This document shows positions 1-9,306 of a stretch of 64,000 nucleotides of DNA, in pieces. Position 1 is the stretch's first letter. Each line of letters starts with the position of its first letter. A program made the position numbers and the translations under genes. The DNA is taken from contig QCMQ01000001.1 in NCBI GenBank assembly GCA_003213615.1, forward strand, positions 337,807 through 401,806, in the 5' to 3' direction. The notes below the pieces were generated by a model. That model was given only the letters and a program-made list of their open reading frames with translations. It had not been told where the DNA came from and searched no databases. Source of the stretch: Pelagibacteraceae bacterium AG-422-D23. GTDB lineage: Bacteria; Pseudomonadota; Alphaproteobacteria; Pelagibacterales; Pelagibacteraceae.

Positions 1-369
1 TCAGTTCCTGATAAATTGCTAGGAGTTGTGGCTATGTTATCTGCAATATTAATTTTAGCAGTCTTACCTTGGTTAGATACCTCAAAAATAAGATCAGCAG
101 TATTTAGACCACTGTATAAACAATTTTACTGGATATTAGTTGCAGATGTTTTGATACTTGGTTATGTGGGTGCGATGCCAGCTGAAGGACTTTACTTGTT
201 GATAGCAAGAGTTGCAACGGCATATTACTTTTTACATTTTTTAGTTATTCTTCCAGTTTTAGGGTTTAAAGAAAAAACTTTACCGGTGCCTCTAAGTATT
301 ACCGAACCTGTTCTAGGTGGTTCACCAAATTTAGCTGCCGCCAGAAATAAAGAAAGTAAAATAGAATAA
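1..369 (+). CDS. petB: cytochrome b of the bc1 complex (3' part only)
   Basis: C-terminal 122 codons of cytochrome b, the membrane subunit of complex III that oxidises ubiquinol and feeds cytochrome c1. The frame is open from base 1, so the gene begins outside the window; an internal TTG at 16 is not a real start. The first visible residues (SVPDKLLGV) match the PDKxxGV segment preceding the last helices of cytochrome b. Three hydrophobic helices follow, at roughly visible residues 8-25, 38-58 and 62-84. The stop is one base before the petC start, consistent with the usual petABC operon. The heme-binding histidines lie in the missing N-terminal part. Confidence 0.93.
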   Translation, partial: SVPDKLLGVVAMLSAILILAVLPWLDTSKIRSAVFRPLYKQFYWILVADVLILGYVGAMPAEGLYLLIARVATAYYFLHFLVILPVLGFKEKTLPVPLSITEPVLGGSPNLAAARNKESKIE

Positions 370-370
370 G

Positions 371-1150
371 GTGAAAAATTTTTATAAATTATTTTCTATA
401 ATAATCATGATTATTGTCTCAAACTCATATTCTTTTGCTGCTGAAAAAGTAGAATATTTAAAAACTGATTGGAGTTTTAAGGGTATATTTGGAAAATTTG
501 ATAGAGCTTCTCTTCAAAGAGGTTATCAAGTTTATACTGAGGTGTGTGCTTCATGTCATTCGATGAAGTATTTAAGCTATAGAAATTTAGCTGAGCCAGG
601 TGGCCCAGAATTCTCTGAAGCTCAAGCAAAAGCTATAGCAGCTTCATTTGAAGTAACTGATGGTCCAAATTCTGATGGTGAAATGTTTACAAGGCCAGGT
701 AAATTATCTGATAAATTTGTAATGCCATACGACAATGTAAAAGCAGCTCAAGCTGCAAATGGCGGTGCATACCCTCCTGACATGTCTGTTCTAGTTAAAG
801 CTAGAGGAGGTGGTGTTGACTATATCTATTCCTTATTGCAAGGATATGAAGAAGCTCCTAGCAACGTATCTTTAGATGATGGAGTTTATTATAACAAATA
901 TATGTATGGTAATAAAATTAGAATGGCTGCTCCATTATCAGATGGATTAGTAGAGTATGGTGACGGAACAAATGCAACAGTAGAACAGATGTCAAAAGAT
1001 GTAACGACCTTCTTAATGTGGTCTGCTGAACCTCATTTAGAATCTCGACATCAAATGGGCTTTAAAGCGATTGTCTATTTGATTATTCTGACAATATTAG
1101 TTTACTTTAGCATGAAAAAAATCTGGTCACGTGTTGAATCTGAAGTTTAA
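371..1150 (+). CDS. petC: cytochrome c1 of the bc1 complex
   Basis: Heme-binding subunit of complex III, 259 residues, which carries electrons from the Rieske protein to soluble cytochrome c. It begins with a signal sequence (residues 1-24, cleavage probably after SFAA), so the heme domain is periplasmic. The covalent heme motif CASCH is at residues 59-63 and the Met ligand is probably in the MAAPL segment near residue 185. A C-terminal transmembrane anchor lies at about 230-250. The GTG start one base after petB is supported by the signal peptide. The last 24 bases overlap the 3' end of ychF on the other strand. Confidence 0.95.
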   Translation: MKNFYKLFSIIIMIIVSNSYSFAAEKVEYLKTDWSFKGIFGKFDRASLQRGYQVYTEVCASCHSMKYLSYRNLAEPGGPEFSEAQAKAIAASFEVTDGPNSDGEMFTRPGKLSDKFVMPYDNVKAAQAANGGAYPPDMSVLVKARGGGVDYIYSLLQGYEEAPSNVSLDDGVYYNKYMYGNKIRMAAPLSDGLVEYGDGTNATVEQMSKDVTTFLMWSAEPHLESRHQMGFKAIVYLIILTILVYFSMKKIWSRVESEV

Positions 1151-2200
1151 TACGTCTCCATCTTTCACAATATAGTCTTTACCTTCTAATCTCATTTTTC
1201 CATTAGCTTTGGAATTTACCCATCCATTATTAGCGACAAAATCTTCATAAGATACAGTTTCAGCTCTAATGAAACCTTTTTCAAAATCTGTATGAATTTC
1301 TCCTGCAGCTTTAGGAGCAGTACAGTTTTTTTGTATAGTCCAAGCCCTTGTTTCTTCAGGTCCAGAGGTAAAATACGTATCAAGTTCTAATATTTTATAG
1401 CCTTTTTGAATTAACATACTTAGACCTGTGTCTTTTAAACCAATCATATCCATATAATTTTTTTTTTCATCTTTTGCCAATTCATTAATTTGGTTTTCTA
1501 TGTCTGCAGAAACAATCAGAGTGTTATCTTTTCCAAATTTTTCAATAAAGTTTTTAGTATATTTATTTCCATCCTGTACGCTTTGCTCATCTACATTGCA
1601 AACAAAAATCTTTGGTTTTATTGATAAAAGTCCACTTTGATTAAGTTGTTTCGTGTCAAATTTAGAATTTAATGTTGATATATCTTTATCATTATTAATG
1701 CAGTCTAATGCAATCTCTAAAATCTTAAGCTGATCTTCGTCTATATTTTTCTTATTATTTTTTTCAAGTCTTTTTTGGACGGATTCTAGGTCAGCTAACA
1801 TCATTTCAGTTTCAATGATCTCAAGATCTCTAATAGGGTCAACGTCTGGATTAACATTTTGAATATCATCTGAGTCAAAGCATCTAATCATATGAATAAC
1901 TGCATCAACTTCTCTTATGTGAGACAGAAATTTATTACCTAATCCTTCACCTTTAGATGCACCTTTCACAAGACCAGCTATATCCACAAATGAAATAGTT
2001 GTATTTATCGTTTTTTTTGATTTTGAAACTTCTGTTAATTTGTTCAATCTTTCATCTGGAACGGGGACTACTCCCACATTAGGGTCTATCGTACAAAATG
2101 GAAAATTTGCAGCTTGGGCTTTGCTTGAATTTGTAAGAGCATTGAAGAGTGTAGATTTACCCACATTAGGCAAACCAACAATTCCACATTTAAAACTCAT
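1127..2200 (-). CDS. ychF: YchF family ATPase (OBG-type, TGS domain)
   Basis: Universally conserved P-loop NTPase of the Obg/Era branch, 357 residues against about 363 in the family. Members bind ribosomes and usually prefer ATP; the family is linked to oxidative-stress control. P-loop GLPNVGKST is near residues 9-17 and the DIAGLVKGASKGEGLGN switch region lies around 73-90. A coiled-coil insert occupies the middle and a TGS domain the last ~85 residues (ending DGDVLNFRF). The ATG directly follows the pth stop, the classic pth-ychF pair. The 3' end overlaps petC by 24 bp in convergent orientation. Confidence 0.96.
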   Translation of the reverse strand: MSFKCGIVGLPNVGKSTLFNALTNSSKAQAANFPFCTIDPNVGVVPVPDERLNKLTEVSKSKKTINTTISFVDIAGLVKGASKGEGLGNKFLSHIREVDAVIHMIRCFDSDDIQNVNPDVDPIRDLEIIETEMMLADLESVQKRLEKNNKKNIDEDQLKILEIALDCINNDKDISTLNSKFDTKQLNQSGLLSIKPKIFVCNVDEQSVQDGNKYTKNFIEKFGKDNTLIVSADIENQINELAKDEKKNYMDMIGLKDTGLSMLIQKGYKILELDTYFTSGPEETRAWTIQKNCTAPKAAGEIHTDFEKGFIRAETVSYEDFVANNGWVNSKANGKMRLEGKDYIVKDGDVLNFRFNT

Positions 2201-2760
2201 TATTTATTATTAACGGTACTAGAAAATAAATCTAATTTTTTGTCGATAAGTATTGAAATAGAATCTGTGATGTTATTTGTAATTTTTTCCAATCCAAGCA
2301 TTTCATCCTCATCAAAATTTTGAAGAACAAAATCACTTACTTCCATTTTATCTTTTGGCTTACCAATTCCTATTCGTACTCTTGAATAATCTTTACCAAT
2401 AAATTTATCTATCGATGCAATTCCATTATGTCCTGCATCAGATCCACCAAATTTTGCTTTTATCTTTCCAAATTCTACATCTAGATCGTCATGAAAAACG
2501 ATAACATCCTCAGCATCTATTTTGAAATATTCAATTAATTCTCTAATACAAATTCCAGAATTATTCATAAATGTTAAAGGTTTAATAGCGTAAACTTTTT
2601 GGTCTCCTACATTACCAGTTGTAAGAAGTCCTTTAAATTTTGGTTTTTGTTTTGATAGTCCAAATTTTTTATTTAATGCATCTATAATCTTGAAACCAAT
2701 ATTGTGTCTATTGTTTTCACTGTCTGGGGTTGGATTGCCTAATCCTACAAGTAGAAGCAT
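2200..2760 (-). CDS. pth: peptidyl-tRNA hydrolase
   Basis: Cleaves the ester bond of peptidyl-tRNA released from stalled ribosomes, recycling tRNA; cytoplasmic and usually essential. 186 residues, normal length. The substrate-binding Asn (VGLGNP), catalytic His (NRHNIGF, about residue 20) and Asp (HDDLD, about residue 92) are present, as is the glycine-rich GGSDAGHNGI segment. It sits between rplY and ychF, a common alphaproteobacterial order, and its stop shares a base with the ychF start, which suggests translational coupling. Confidence 0.96.
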   Translation of the reverse strand: MLLLVGLGNPTPDSENNRHNIGFKIIDALNKKFGLSKQKPKFKGLLTTGNVGDQKVYAIKPLTFMNNSGICIRELIEYFKIDAEDVIVFHDDLDVEFGKIKAKFGGSDAGHNGIASIDKFIGKDYSRVRIGIGKPKDKMEVSDFVLQNFDEDEMLGLEKITNNITDSISILIDKKLDLFSSTVNNK

Positions 2761-2801
2761 AAAATATTAATATTGGAGGATAAAATTCAATTTTAATTAA
2801 C

Positions 2802-3515
2802 TTATTTTTTTTCTTCAGCAGGTTTTTTATCTTCACCTTCTTTTTTATCACCATCAGCTGCTGGCTTATCTCCACCTTCAGCTGCCGCTGCTTCTGCTCC
2901 TTCAGCACCTTCTCCCTCAGCTGCTTCAGCTTCAGCAGGTTTTTCAGGTTCTTTCATAACAGTCGGAGCTGCTAGAGTTGCAATTACGAAATCTCTTCCT
3001 TGAATGGTAGGAGTAACGTCACTATCAAGATTTATTGAAGAAATTTTAAAACTTTCTCCAATATCAACCCCATCAAGATCTATAACAAGATTTTCAGGAA
3101 TCTTTTCGCTTGGACATTTTAGTTCAACTTTTCTCCTTACTATGTTTAAAACTCCACCTCTTTTTAATCCAGGAGACTTTTCATGATTTAAAAATTTCAC
3201 TGGTACTTCTATTCTGACTTTTATCCCTGCTACTATTCTTAAAAAGTCCACATGAATTGGTTCGTCTGAAATAATGTCGTATTTTATTTCTCTTGGAAGA
3301 GCTTTTTGAGGCTTACCATCAACATTTAAATTTATGATACTTGATAAAAAATTTTCTTTTTCAATTAGAGATTTAAGTACTTTTTTAGATATAGTAATCT
3401 TTTCATTTTGAGCTTCACCACCATAAATTATTGCAGGTACATTACCTTTATCCCTAAGCGAATTAAGCTCACCTTTAGTTTTTGTATTCCTGATGTTGGC
3501 GTCTAATGAATTCAT
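2802..3515 (-). CDS. rplY: ribosomal protein bL25, CTC-type with acidic/alanine tail
   Basis: 5S rRNA-binding protein of the large subunit in the long CTC form, 237 residues. The N-terminal 5S-binding domain (about 1-95, with RDKGNVPAIIYGG) is followed by the TL5/CTC beta domain (about 96-185). The last ~50 residues are a low-complexity tail of Glu, Ala, Gly, Lys and Asp, encoded by DNA visibly richer in G+C than its surroundings. It lies between prs and pth. The ATG at 3515 starts a conventional L25 N-terminus. The tail is probably disordered; its role is unknown. Confidence 0.94.
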   Translation of the reverse strand: MNSLDANIRNTKTKGELNSLRDKGNVPAIIYGGEAQNEKITISKKVLKSLIEKENFLSSIINLNVDGKPQKALPREIKYDIISDEPIHVDFLRIVAGIKVRIEVPVKFLNHEKSPGLKRGGVLNIVRRKVELKCPSEKIPENLVIDLDGVDIGESFKISSINLDSDVTPTIQGRDFVIATLAAPTVMKEPEKPAEAEAAEGEGAEGAEAAAAEGGDKPAADGDKKEGEDKKPAEEKK

Positions 3516-3560
3516 AAAAACAAGGGTTTTTAGCTTAAGTTCCCTAATAACTCAAGGTAT

Positions 3561-4493
3561 TTATTTGAATAAATCTGATACTGAGGTTGAATTAGATATT
3601 CTTTTAATTGCTTCTCCCATAAGTCCTGAAATTGACAGAACCTCAATGTTTTTAACACCTTTAGTTCTGCTCATATTATCGATTGTATCAGTTATCACTA
3701 AATTCTTAATTACAGAATTTTTAATTTTTTTTACGGCTTCACCACTAAGTACACCATGGGTTATATAAACATAAACTTCTTTAGCTCCTCTGTCTTTAAG
3801 AGCTTTAGCTGCATTTACTATTGTTCCACCAGAATCGATTATATCATCAACAATTATACAAGTTTTACCTTTTACATCTCCTATCACATTCATTACTTGA
3901 GATTGACCTGGTTTTGGTCTTCTTTTATCTACAATTGCTAATCCAACATTTAAGAGTTTACCCAGCGCTCTTGCTCGCTCAGTTCCACCAACATCAGGAG
4001 CAACACAAATTAGATTTTTACTTTTTATCTTTTTTTTTGCATGTCTTGCAAAAATAGGTGTTGCAAACAAGTTGTCTACCGGAATATCAAAGAAACCTTG
4101 AATTTGACCCGCATGTAAATCAACAGTAACTACTCTGTCAGCACCCGCTTTTGTAATTAAGTTTGATACTAATTTTGCAGAAATTGAAGTTCTTGGTACT
4201 ACTTTTCTGTCTTGTCTAGCATAACCAAAATATGGAATTACTGCAGTTATATTTTTTGCAGAAGATCTTTTTAGTGCATCAATACACAACAAAAGCTCCA
4301 TCAAATTATCATTAGCAGGCGAAGATACAGATTGAATTATAAAAATACTGTTTCCTCTGATATTCTCATTTATTTCAACATAAATTTCTCCATCAGAAAA
4401 ATTTCTAATACTAGAGTTAACCAATTTAGATTTTAGATATTTAGCAATATTCTTGCTTAATGGTTTGTTGCTATTTCCGGATAATAATTTCAT
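3561..4493 (-). CDS. prs: ribose-phosphate pyrophosphokinase (PRPP synthetase)
   Basis: Makes 5-phosphoribosyl diphosphate from ribose 5-phosphate and ATP for purine, pyrimidine, His, Trp and NAD synthesis. 310 residues, the usual class I length. Visible motifs are the FSDGE segment near residue 34, the flexible loop RQDRK near 92-96, the [14 protein letters not shown] region and the PRPP loop [10 protein letters not shown] near 212-221. It lies upstream of rplY-pth-ychF on the same strand. The 3' end of nadA and nadC, which consume PRPP products, are also in this window but far away. Confidence 0.96.
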   Translation of the reverse strand: MKLLSGNSNKPLSKNIAKYLKSKLVNSSIRNFSDGEIYVEINENIRGNSIFIIQSVSSPANDNLMELLLCIDALKRSSAKNITAVIPYFGYARQDRKVVPRTSISAKLVSNLITKAGADRVVTVDLHAGQIQGFFDIPVDNLFATPIFARHAKKKIKSKNLICVAPDVGGTERARALGKLLNVGLAIVDKRRPKPGQSQVMNVIGDVKGKTCIIVDDIIDSGGTIVNAAKALKDRGAKEVYVYITHGVLSGEAVKKIKNSVIKNLVITDTIDNMSRTKGVKNIEVLSISGLMGEAIKRISNSTSVSDLFK

Positions 4494-4502
4494 TAAAAAA
4501 GC

Positions 4503-5261
4503 CTAATTAAGCATAATTATTGAAATATTTCTACCATAATCATCATGATTTAGTTTTAACGCTCTTCTCGCACTAAAAAAATTATTATTAATATCAAATG
4601 TATCAATATTCATAGTCTCAATATTTTTTATTTTATTCTTTAAAAGACATGATTTTACATATTTAGGTAAATCAAAATAAAGCTTTTTGTACTTAATTTT
4701 AAAAAATTTATTATTTTTTTTATCTTTTTTTATAAATTTTCTTTTAAAATCTTGTTTGACTTCATAATTCTTAGCCGAAATAGCAGGTCCGATAGCTGCA
4801 GTAATATTTTTAGGATTAGATCCTTTTTTGATCATAAACTGGATTACCTTGCTAATTATATCTTTGTATGCACCTTTCCACCCTGCATGAATTGCTGCAA
4901 CTAATTTTGTTCTTTCATCACAGATTAAAATCGGCACACAGTCAGCAGTTAAAACACCAATTGGTATGTTTTTTTGGTTTGTAATTACTGCGTCAGCTTT
5001 TGGTTTTGATTTAAATATATTTTTCTTATTAATATAAACAAACTTATTACTATGTATTTGATGAAGTAAAAAAATACTTTTAGCGGTGCTTTTTATTTTT
5101 TTTTTAACTATTTGTAAATTTTTTTTAACATATGAGGGATTATCTTTAGAACCAGGACCACAGTTTAAACTTTTATAAATTTTTTTTGATTTACCACCAG
5201 TTTTATTAAAAAAACCATGTTTAATTGATTTAATTTTTGAGAGTTTTTTTGATTTTATCAA
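4503..5261 (-). CDS. pgeF: PgeF/YfiH family protein (laccase-domain, purine nucleoside phosphorylase-like)
   Basis: Member of the DUF152 / multicopper polyphenol oxidoreductase family, 252 residues. Characterised relatives act as purine nucleoside phosphorylase/adenosine deaminase or edit peptidoglycan precursors (removing L-Ser-containing UDP-MurNAc). The family metal site is visible: a His in LHQIHS, Cys in TADCVP and His in AIHAGWKG. It is very Lys-rich, especially near the N-terminus. It overlaps midA by 4 bp and precedes prs by 9 bp. The lgt-midA-pgeF order is common in alphaproteobacteria; the envelope-facing role is therefore plausible but inferred. Confidence 0.88.
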   Translation of the reverse strand: MIKSKKLSKIKSIKHGFFNKTGGKSKKIYKSLNCGPGSKDNPSYVKKNLQIVKKKIKSTAKSIFLLHQIHSNKFVYINKKNIFKSKPKADAVITNQKNIPIGVLTADCVPILICDERTKLVAAIHAGWKGAYKDIISKVIQFMIKKGSNPKNITAAIGPAISAKNYEVKQDFKRKFIKKDKKNNKFFKIKYKKLYFDLPKYVKSCLLKNKIKNIETMNIDTFDINNNFFSARRALKLNHDDYGRNISIIMLN

Positions 5262-6310
5262 TTTTGAAAACCTGTTTTAAAATTATTTATCTTATTTTTT
5301 ACAAGCATGACTTTGAACAATTCACCCATTTGTTTTTCATCTATCAAACGTCTTACTCGATAAAATAAATCTGCTTTTTTAGAAAATGCTATATTTTTGC
5401 TGATTATTTCTGCTCTTTGAAGAATACCCATACTTGTTAAAAATTTTTTTTGATTTGTAAAAATTGAATTAATTTCTTTAAATTGATTTATAAATTTTTC
5501 AAAAGAATGAAAGTTTATATTATAAGTAATATCAGAGTCTCCAATATTTTCTAAAATGTTAGAATATTTGTGATTATTAACTGCCTGAAGAGTCTCATGC
5601 ATTTTGCTGTCTGCATAACCATAATCAATGACCAACATTCCTCCATCATTTTTTTTTATTAAATCACAAATTGCTCTTAAATATTTAAATGTATCTGGTG
5701 AATATTCTATAACTTTCTGATTTTTTGATATTTCAAAATTTAGATATTTCTCAATATTTTCTATATCAGTTTTTTCATCTTTAAACTCAGCTTTATTTGG
5801 ATCATTCAAATTCACAAATCTTTCAAACCAACCATCTTTTTTTTTAAAAAATTGTTTGATTGGTATTGCATCAAAGAATTCATTAGCTAAAAAAATTGTT
5901 GGGTTTGAGTTTATTTTTCCAATATCTTTTAACCATGAAAATTTTTTAGAATTTAAATTTTTCTTTTGTTCACTTATTAAAAAATCACTTTTTTCATGAA
6001 TTACAAAACTACAGGCATTGTAACATTCAGGAAAATTCATAAGTGTCTCATCTATGACTTTCATCATTTCGCCATTTCCAGCTCCTAGTTCTAGTAAATT
6101 AAATTTTTTTGGAGAGCCTATACTTTTCCAAAAAGTAATTGTCCAAATTGCAATTATCTCTGAAAATAATCTTGTGATATTGGGAGCAGTAATAAAGTCT
6201 CCATCTTCACCAAAAGGATTCTTTTTCATATAATAACCTTTATCCTTATCGTAAAGGGCTAAATTTATAAATTGATCTAATGGTAAATTATTTTTCTTAG
6301 CGAGTTTCAT
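5258..6310 (-). CDS. MidA/NDUFAF7-family class I SAM-dependent methyltransferase
   Basis: 350-residue member of the SAM-dependent MidA family; the mitochondrial relative NDUFAF7 dimethylates an arginine of a complex I subunit. The family start pattern (DKDKGYYMKKNPFGEDGDFITAP, here about residues 22-45) is intact, as is the SAM-binding loop LLELGAGNGEMM near residues 71-82. The C-terminal half is Lys/Asn-rich and less conserved. It overlaps lgt by 14 bp and pgeF by 4 bp, so all three are probably one transcript. The target in this organism cannot be read from the sequence; complex I assembly is the family-based guess. Confidence 0.85.
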   Translation of the reverse strand: MKLAKKNNLPLDQFINLALYDKDKGYYMKKNPFGEDGDFITAPNITRLFSEIIAIWTITFWKSIGSPKKFNLLELGAGNGEMMKVIDETLMNFPECYNACSFVIHEKSDFLISEQKKNLNSKKFSWLKDIGKINSNPTIFLANEFFDAIPIKQFFKKKDGWFERFVNLNDPNKAEFKDEKTDIENIEKYLNFEISKNQKVIEYSPDTFKYLRAICDLIKKNDGGMLVIDYGYADSKMHETLQAVNNHKYSNILENIGDSDITYNINFHSFEKFINQFKEINSIFTNQKKFLTSMGILQRAEIISKNIAFSKKADLFYRVRRLIDEKQMGELFKVMLVKNKINNFKTGFQN

Positions 6311-7067
6311 ATTTTAAATAAAATAATATTACTCCTGACAATATAAATATTAAACTTACTACTTGCCCCATCGTTAAGTTTAAAAATATATAACCTAGCT
6401 GTTCATCTGGTACTCTATAAAATTCAACAATAAATCTGAAGATTGAGTAAATTATTAAAAATAATCCTGAAATTATACCGGGTTTGTTTGAAAATTTATT
6501 TCTAAAATAAATTAATAATAAAAATAGAAATAAACCCTCTAATAGCGCTTCGTATAATTGTGAGGGATGCCTGGGAAGATTATCTACCTGAATAAATGTT
6601 ACAGCCCAAGGTACATTAGTTATAGTTCCATATAACTCTGAATTTATAAAGTTTGCTATTCGTCCAAAAAATAATCCGACTGGAGCTACTAAAGCCACAA
6701 TATCCATATATAAAAATGGGTTTTGATTATTTTTTTTAGCAAAAAATATAGACGCAAAAATAACTCCAATTAAACCACCATGGAATGACATCCCACCTTG
6801 CCAAATTTTAAATATATCTAATGGATTATTTATATAAAAACTTAAATTATAAATAAAAATATAACCAAGTCTTCCACCTAAAATTATACCTATAATTAAA
6901 TAAGTTAAATAATCATCAAATTTATTTTTAACTTCTATGTCTTGGATAAATAATTTTTTAGCGAGAATCCATCCTAATATAATTCCAAATATATAAGCCA
7001 AGGAATACCATCTGATTTCTAAAGAAAATATTTCTAAGGCTACTGGGTCAAAATTATTAATGAACAT
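6297..7067 (-). CDS. lgt: prolipoprotein diacylglyceryl transferase
   Basis: Transfers diacylglycerol from phosphatidylglycerol to the lipobox cysteine of prolipoproteins; inner-membrane protein with about seven helices, 256 residues. The catalytic His is in GMSFHGG, and the Arg and Asn of the family signature are present in FGRIANFINSELYG. The usual signature is GRxGNFINGE; here two glycines are Ala and Ser, a mild departure. A substrate in this window is BamD, which has a clear lipobox. First gene of the lgt-midA-pgeF run; its start is only 17 bp from the divergent ubiK-like gene. Confidence 0.94.
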   Translation of the reverse strand: MFINNFDPVALEIFSLEIRWYSLAYIFGIILGWILAKKLFIQDIEVKNKFDDYLTYLIIGIILGGRLGYIFIYNLSFYINNPLDIFKIWQGGMSFHGGLIGVIFASIFFAKKNNQNPFLYMDIVALVAPVGLFFGRIANFINSELYGTITNVPWAVTFIQVDNLPRHPSQLYEALLEGLFLFLLLIYFRNKFSNKPGIISGLFLIIYSIFRFIVEFYRVPDEQLGYIFLNLTMGQVVSLIFILSGVILFYLKYETR

Positions 7068-7084
7068 TTTTAATAATACTTATA

Positions 7085-7351
7085 ATGTATATCTTAAATA
7101 TGAAAAATTCTAAATTTATAATTGATAAGTTTGCTAAATTAATAGAGCAGGGACTAGTATCTTCAAAAGACTTAACTACTGAATTATTTAATATATTAAA
7201 ATCGAAAAGAGATGAGTTTGTTTTTAAAATGAAACTTACAAGCAAAGATGAGTTTGAAGTACTCTCAAAACGTGTTGAGAATCTTGAAAATAAAATAAAT
7301 AAACTTGAGAAAAAAAAAAATAAAAAAGTTAAACTGGCAAGAAAACCTTAA
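7085..7351 (+). CDS. UbiK-like BMFP-domain accessory factor
   Basis: Small protein of at most 88 residues matching the BMFP (membrane fusogenic/UbiK/YqiC) family: a helical N-terminus (FIIDKFAKLIEQG), a short amphipathic stretch, the TSKDEFEVLSKRVENLE segment typical of the family and a C-terminal coiled coil that ends in Lys-rich sequence. In E. coli UbiK assists aerobic ubiquinone synthesis; that role here is inferred. An in-frame ATG at 7100 (codon 6) is an equally good start. It is divergent from lgt, and its 3' end overlaps the histidine kinase gene by 23 bp. Confidence 0.72.
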   Translation: MYILNMKNSKFIIDKFAKLIEQGLVSSKDLTTELFNILKSKRDEFVFKMKLTSKDEFEVLSKRVENLENKINKLEKKKNKKVKLARKP

Positions 7352-8657
7352 CTCTTAAACCATCCATTTTTGATTTTTCTAACATTATATTTCCTCCATG
7401 AGATTTGATAATGTCTGATGAAATTGACAAGCCAAGACCAACACTTGATTTAGAGTCTGCTCGACCCTTATCTATTTTATAGAAAGGTTTAAATACATTT
7501 TCATACTCATTTTTCGGTATTCCGGGACCATCATCATCAATAATAATGAATAAGTTTGTATTTTTTTTACTTAAGCTAATTTCTACTTTATTTGCATATT
7601 TCAGTGAATTATCAATTAGATTATTTAGACATCTATTAATTAAGTTTTTCCTGCCATTAAAGTAAATTCTTGGTGTTGAGTTTTGTGAAATATTTTCATT
7701 ATTATATTTTTCAATAACTTCTGAAATTAATTCAGATAGATTAAACATTTCATCTTTTTCAACATATGATGAGCTGGTAAATTGTAAATATTCATTTAAC
7801 ATTTTCTCCATTTCATTGATGTCTTCAGTTAATTTATTAACAGTTTCTTTATCTTTTATAAAAGCTAATTGTAGTTTCATCCTTGTTAAAGGCGTCCTTA
7901 AATCATGACTTATTCCAGATAACATTTCAGTTCTTTGATTTATGTGTCTTTCAATTCTCTTTCTCATTTTATCAAATTCATGTCCTGCTTGTCTTATTTC
8001 AAGTGCTCCAGAAGGTTTGAACTCCTCAATATTTTCTCCCTTACCAAACCTTTCAGCTGCACGAGCTAGGTTTGTGATTGGTCTAGTTTGATTTTTTAAA
8101 AATATTAGAGAAATGATCACCATTATAATTGCAGGTACTGTGATCCAAAGTGCAAATATTCTTGCTGATGAACTTGCAACTCTATCTTTAGGCACTAAAA
8201 ATTTAAAATAACCATCTTCATATTTAATTCTTAAATCAATTAATTCTTTATAACTTGTTGTATCAAACCAGTATTCATTTAATCCAAATTTAGATTTTAG
8301 CTCTCTTCTTAAAGTTCTATCTATAGGACTAAACCATCTTTCAGTGTCTACATTTTGCAATTTCTCATTATTGGTGAATTCAATATTTAAATCTAAAAAT
8401 ATAGAAAAAAGATCTAGCAACTCTTGTTTATTTTCTCGCTCACTTCCATAAGCTTCAACAAATGTACTTATTTCATTTACCAAAGTTCTTGTCATACCTT
8501 TGTTTGTTTTGATCCAAAGGCTATCAAAAAAAACAATTGTAATTACTAGTTGCAGAACCAAAACTGGAATAGCAACAATAAGGAGCGCTCTATAAAATAA
8601 CCTTTTTGGTAATATTTTTTTAAAGTAATCACTCAATCCAGAGAACATATCCTGCAC
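7329..8657 (-). CDS. EnvZ-type sensor histidine kinase
   Basis: Inner-membrane sensor kinase, 442 residues. TM1 about 22-45, periplasmic sensor domain about 46-165, TM2 about 166-188, HAMP about 188-240, then HisKA with the phosphorylated His at residue 251 (GISHDLRTPLTR). The ATPase domain has the N box (NLIDNSLKYA), G1 (DDDGPGIP) and G2 (VGLGLS) motifs. It overlaps its cognate response regulator by 29 bp. The ligand is unknown; EnvZ-like domain order and the tiny number of two-component systems in SAR11-type genomes suggest a general envelope or osmotic role, which is inference. Confidence 0.92.
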   Translation of the reverse strand: MQDMFSGLSDYFKKILPKRLFYRALLIVAIPVLVLQLVITIVFFDSLWIKTNKGMTRTLVNEISTFVEAYGSERENKQELLDLFSIFLDLNIEFTNNEKLQNVDTERWFSPIDRTLRRELKSKFGLNEYWFDTTSYKELIDLRIKYEDGYFKFLVPKDRVASSSARIFALWITVPAIIMVIISLIFLKNQTRPITNLARAAERFGKGENIEEFKPSGALEIRQAGHEFDKMRKRIERHINQRTEMLSGISHDLRTPLTRMKLQLAFIKDKETVNKLTEDINEMEKMLNEYLQFTSSSYVEKDEMFNLSELISEVIEKYNNENISQNSTPRIYFNGRKNLINRCLNNLIDNSLKYANKVEISLSKKNTNLFIIIDDDGPGIPKNEYENVFKPFYKIDKGRADSKSSVGLGLSISSDIIKSHGGNIMLEKSKMDGLRVKVFLPV

Positions 8658-9306
8658 CTCTTATTGTCTGTAAAAATTTTGGATTTTTTGGATCAATTTC
8701 AATTTTTTTTCTAAGCCGAGTAATAATAACATCTATTGATCTCTCTTTGTTTAGATTTATCAATTGACCAATATCTTCCCTAGAAAATGTTTTACCTGGG
8801 TTATTAATCATTTTTTCTAAAATTGTCTTCTCAGTTGCATTAATCTTAAATTCTTTATCACTTTTAAATATTAAAAGTTTATTCAAATCAATTTTCACAT
8901 TTTCAAATTCTATAACCCTTTTTTGATCGGTTTTAATAGTTTTATTTAATATGTTTTGTATCCTTAGAATTAATTCTTTTGGCTCAAATGGTTTTGGTAA
9001 ATAATCATCAGCACCAATCTCTAACCCTTCAACTCTTTCATTGGCTTCGCCTTTAGCTGTCAGAAGTATAACGGGTGTATTTAATTTTTTTTTATTTTCT
9101 TTTAAAAATTCAAGCCCACTTTTACCAGGCATCATGATATCCAATACTATTAAATCAAACTTAATTATTTTTACATTCTGTAATGCATTTTCTGCATTTT
9201 CAGCAGTAGTGACTAAGAATTTATTTTCATTTAAATACTTTTTTACAAGAGATCTAATTCCATCATCATCATCAACCACTAGTATATGAGCAATAAACTT
9301 ATCCAT
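8629..9306 (-). CDS. OmpR-family response regulator
   Basis: 225-residue DNA-binding response regulator. Receiver domain 1-125 with the acidic pocket VDDDD at 11-15, phospho-acceptor Asp56 (VLDIMMPG), Thr in LLTAKG and Lys in PKPFEP. The C-terminal winged-helix (Trans_reg_C) domain ends RTIRGAGYVL. It lies between a MarR gene (8 bp overlap upstream) and the histidine kinase (29 bp overlap downstream), so all three should be translated from one message. Residues match OmpR more closely than PhoB in arrangement, but I do not assign a specific symbol. Confidence 0.93.
   Translation of the reverse strand: MDKFIAHILVVDDDDGIRSLVKKYLNENKFLVTTAENAENALQNVKIIKFDLIVLDIMMPGKSGLEFLKENKKKLNTPVILLTAKGEANERVEGLEIGADDYLPKPFEPKELILRIQNILNKTIKTDQKRVIEFENVKIDLNKLLIFKSDKEFKINATEKTILEKMINNPGKTFSREDIGQLINLNKERSIDVIITRLRKKIEIDPKNPKFLQTIRGAGYVLWIE

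Noticed and set aside
2717-2908. Minus-strand 63-codon ORF across the pth-rplY junction
   Set aside because: It overlaps the L25 tail out of frame and is mostly Lys/Gln low-complexity read from that repeat-like DNA.
3756-4057. Two plus-strand ORFs opposite prs
   Set aside because: Composition (Phe/Tyr/Ser/His-rich) is that of an antisense shadow and prs is fully conserved on the other strand.
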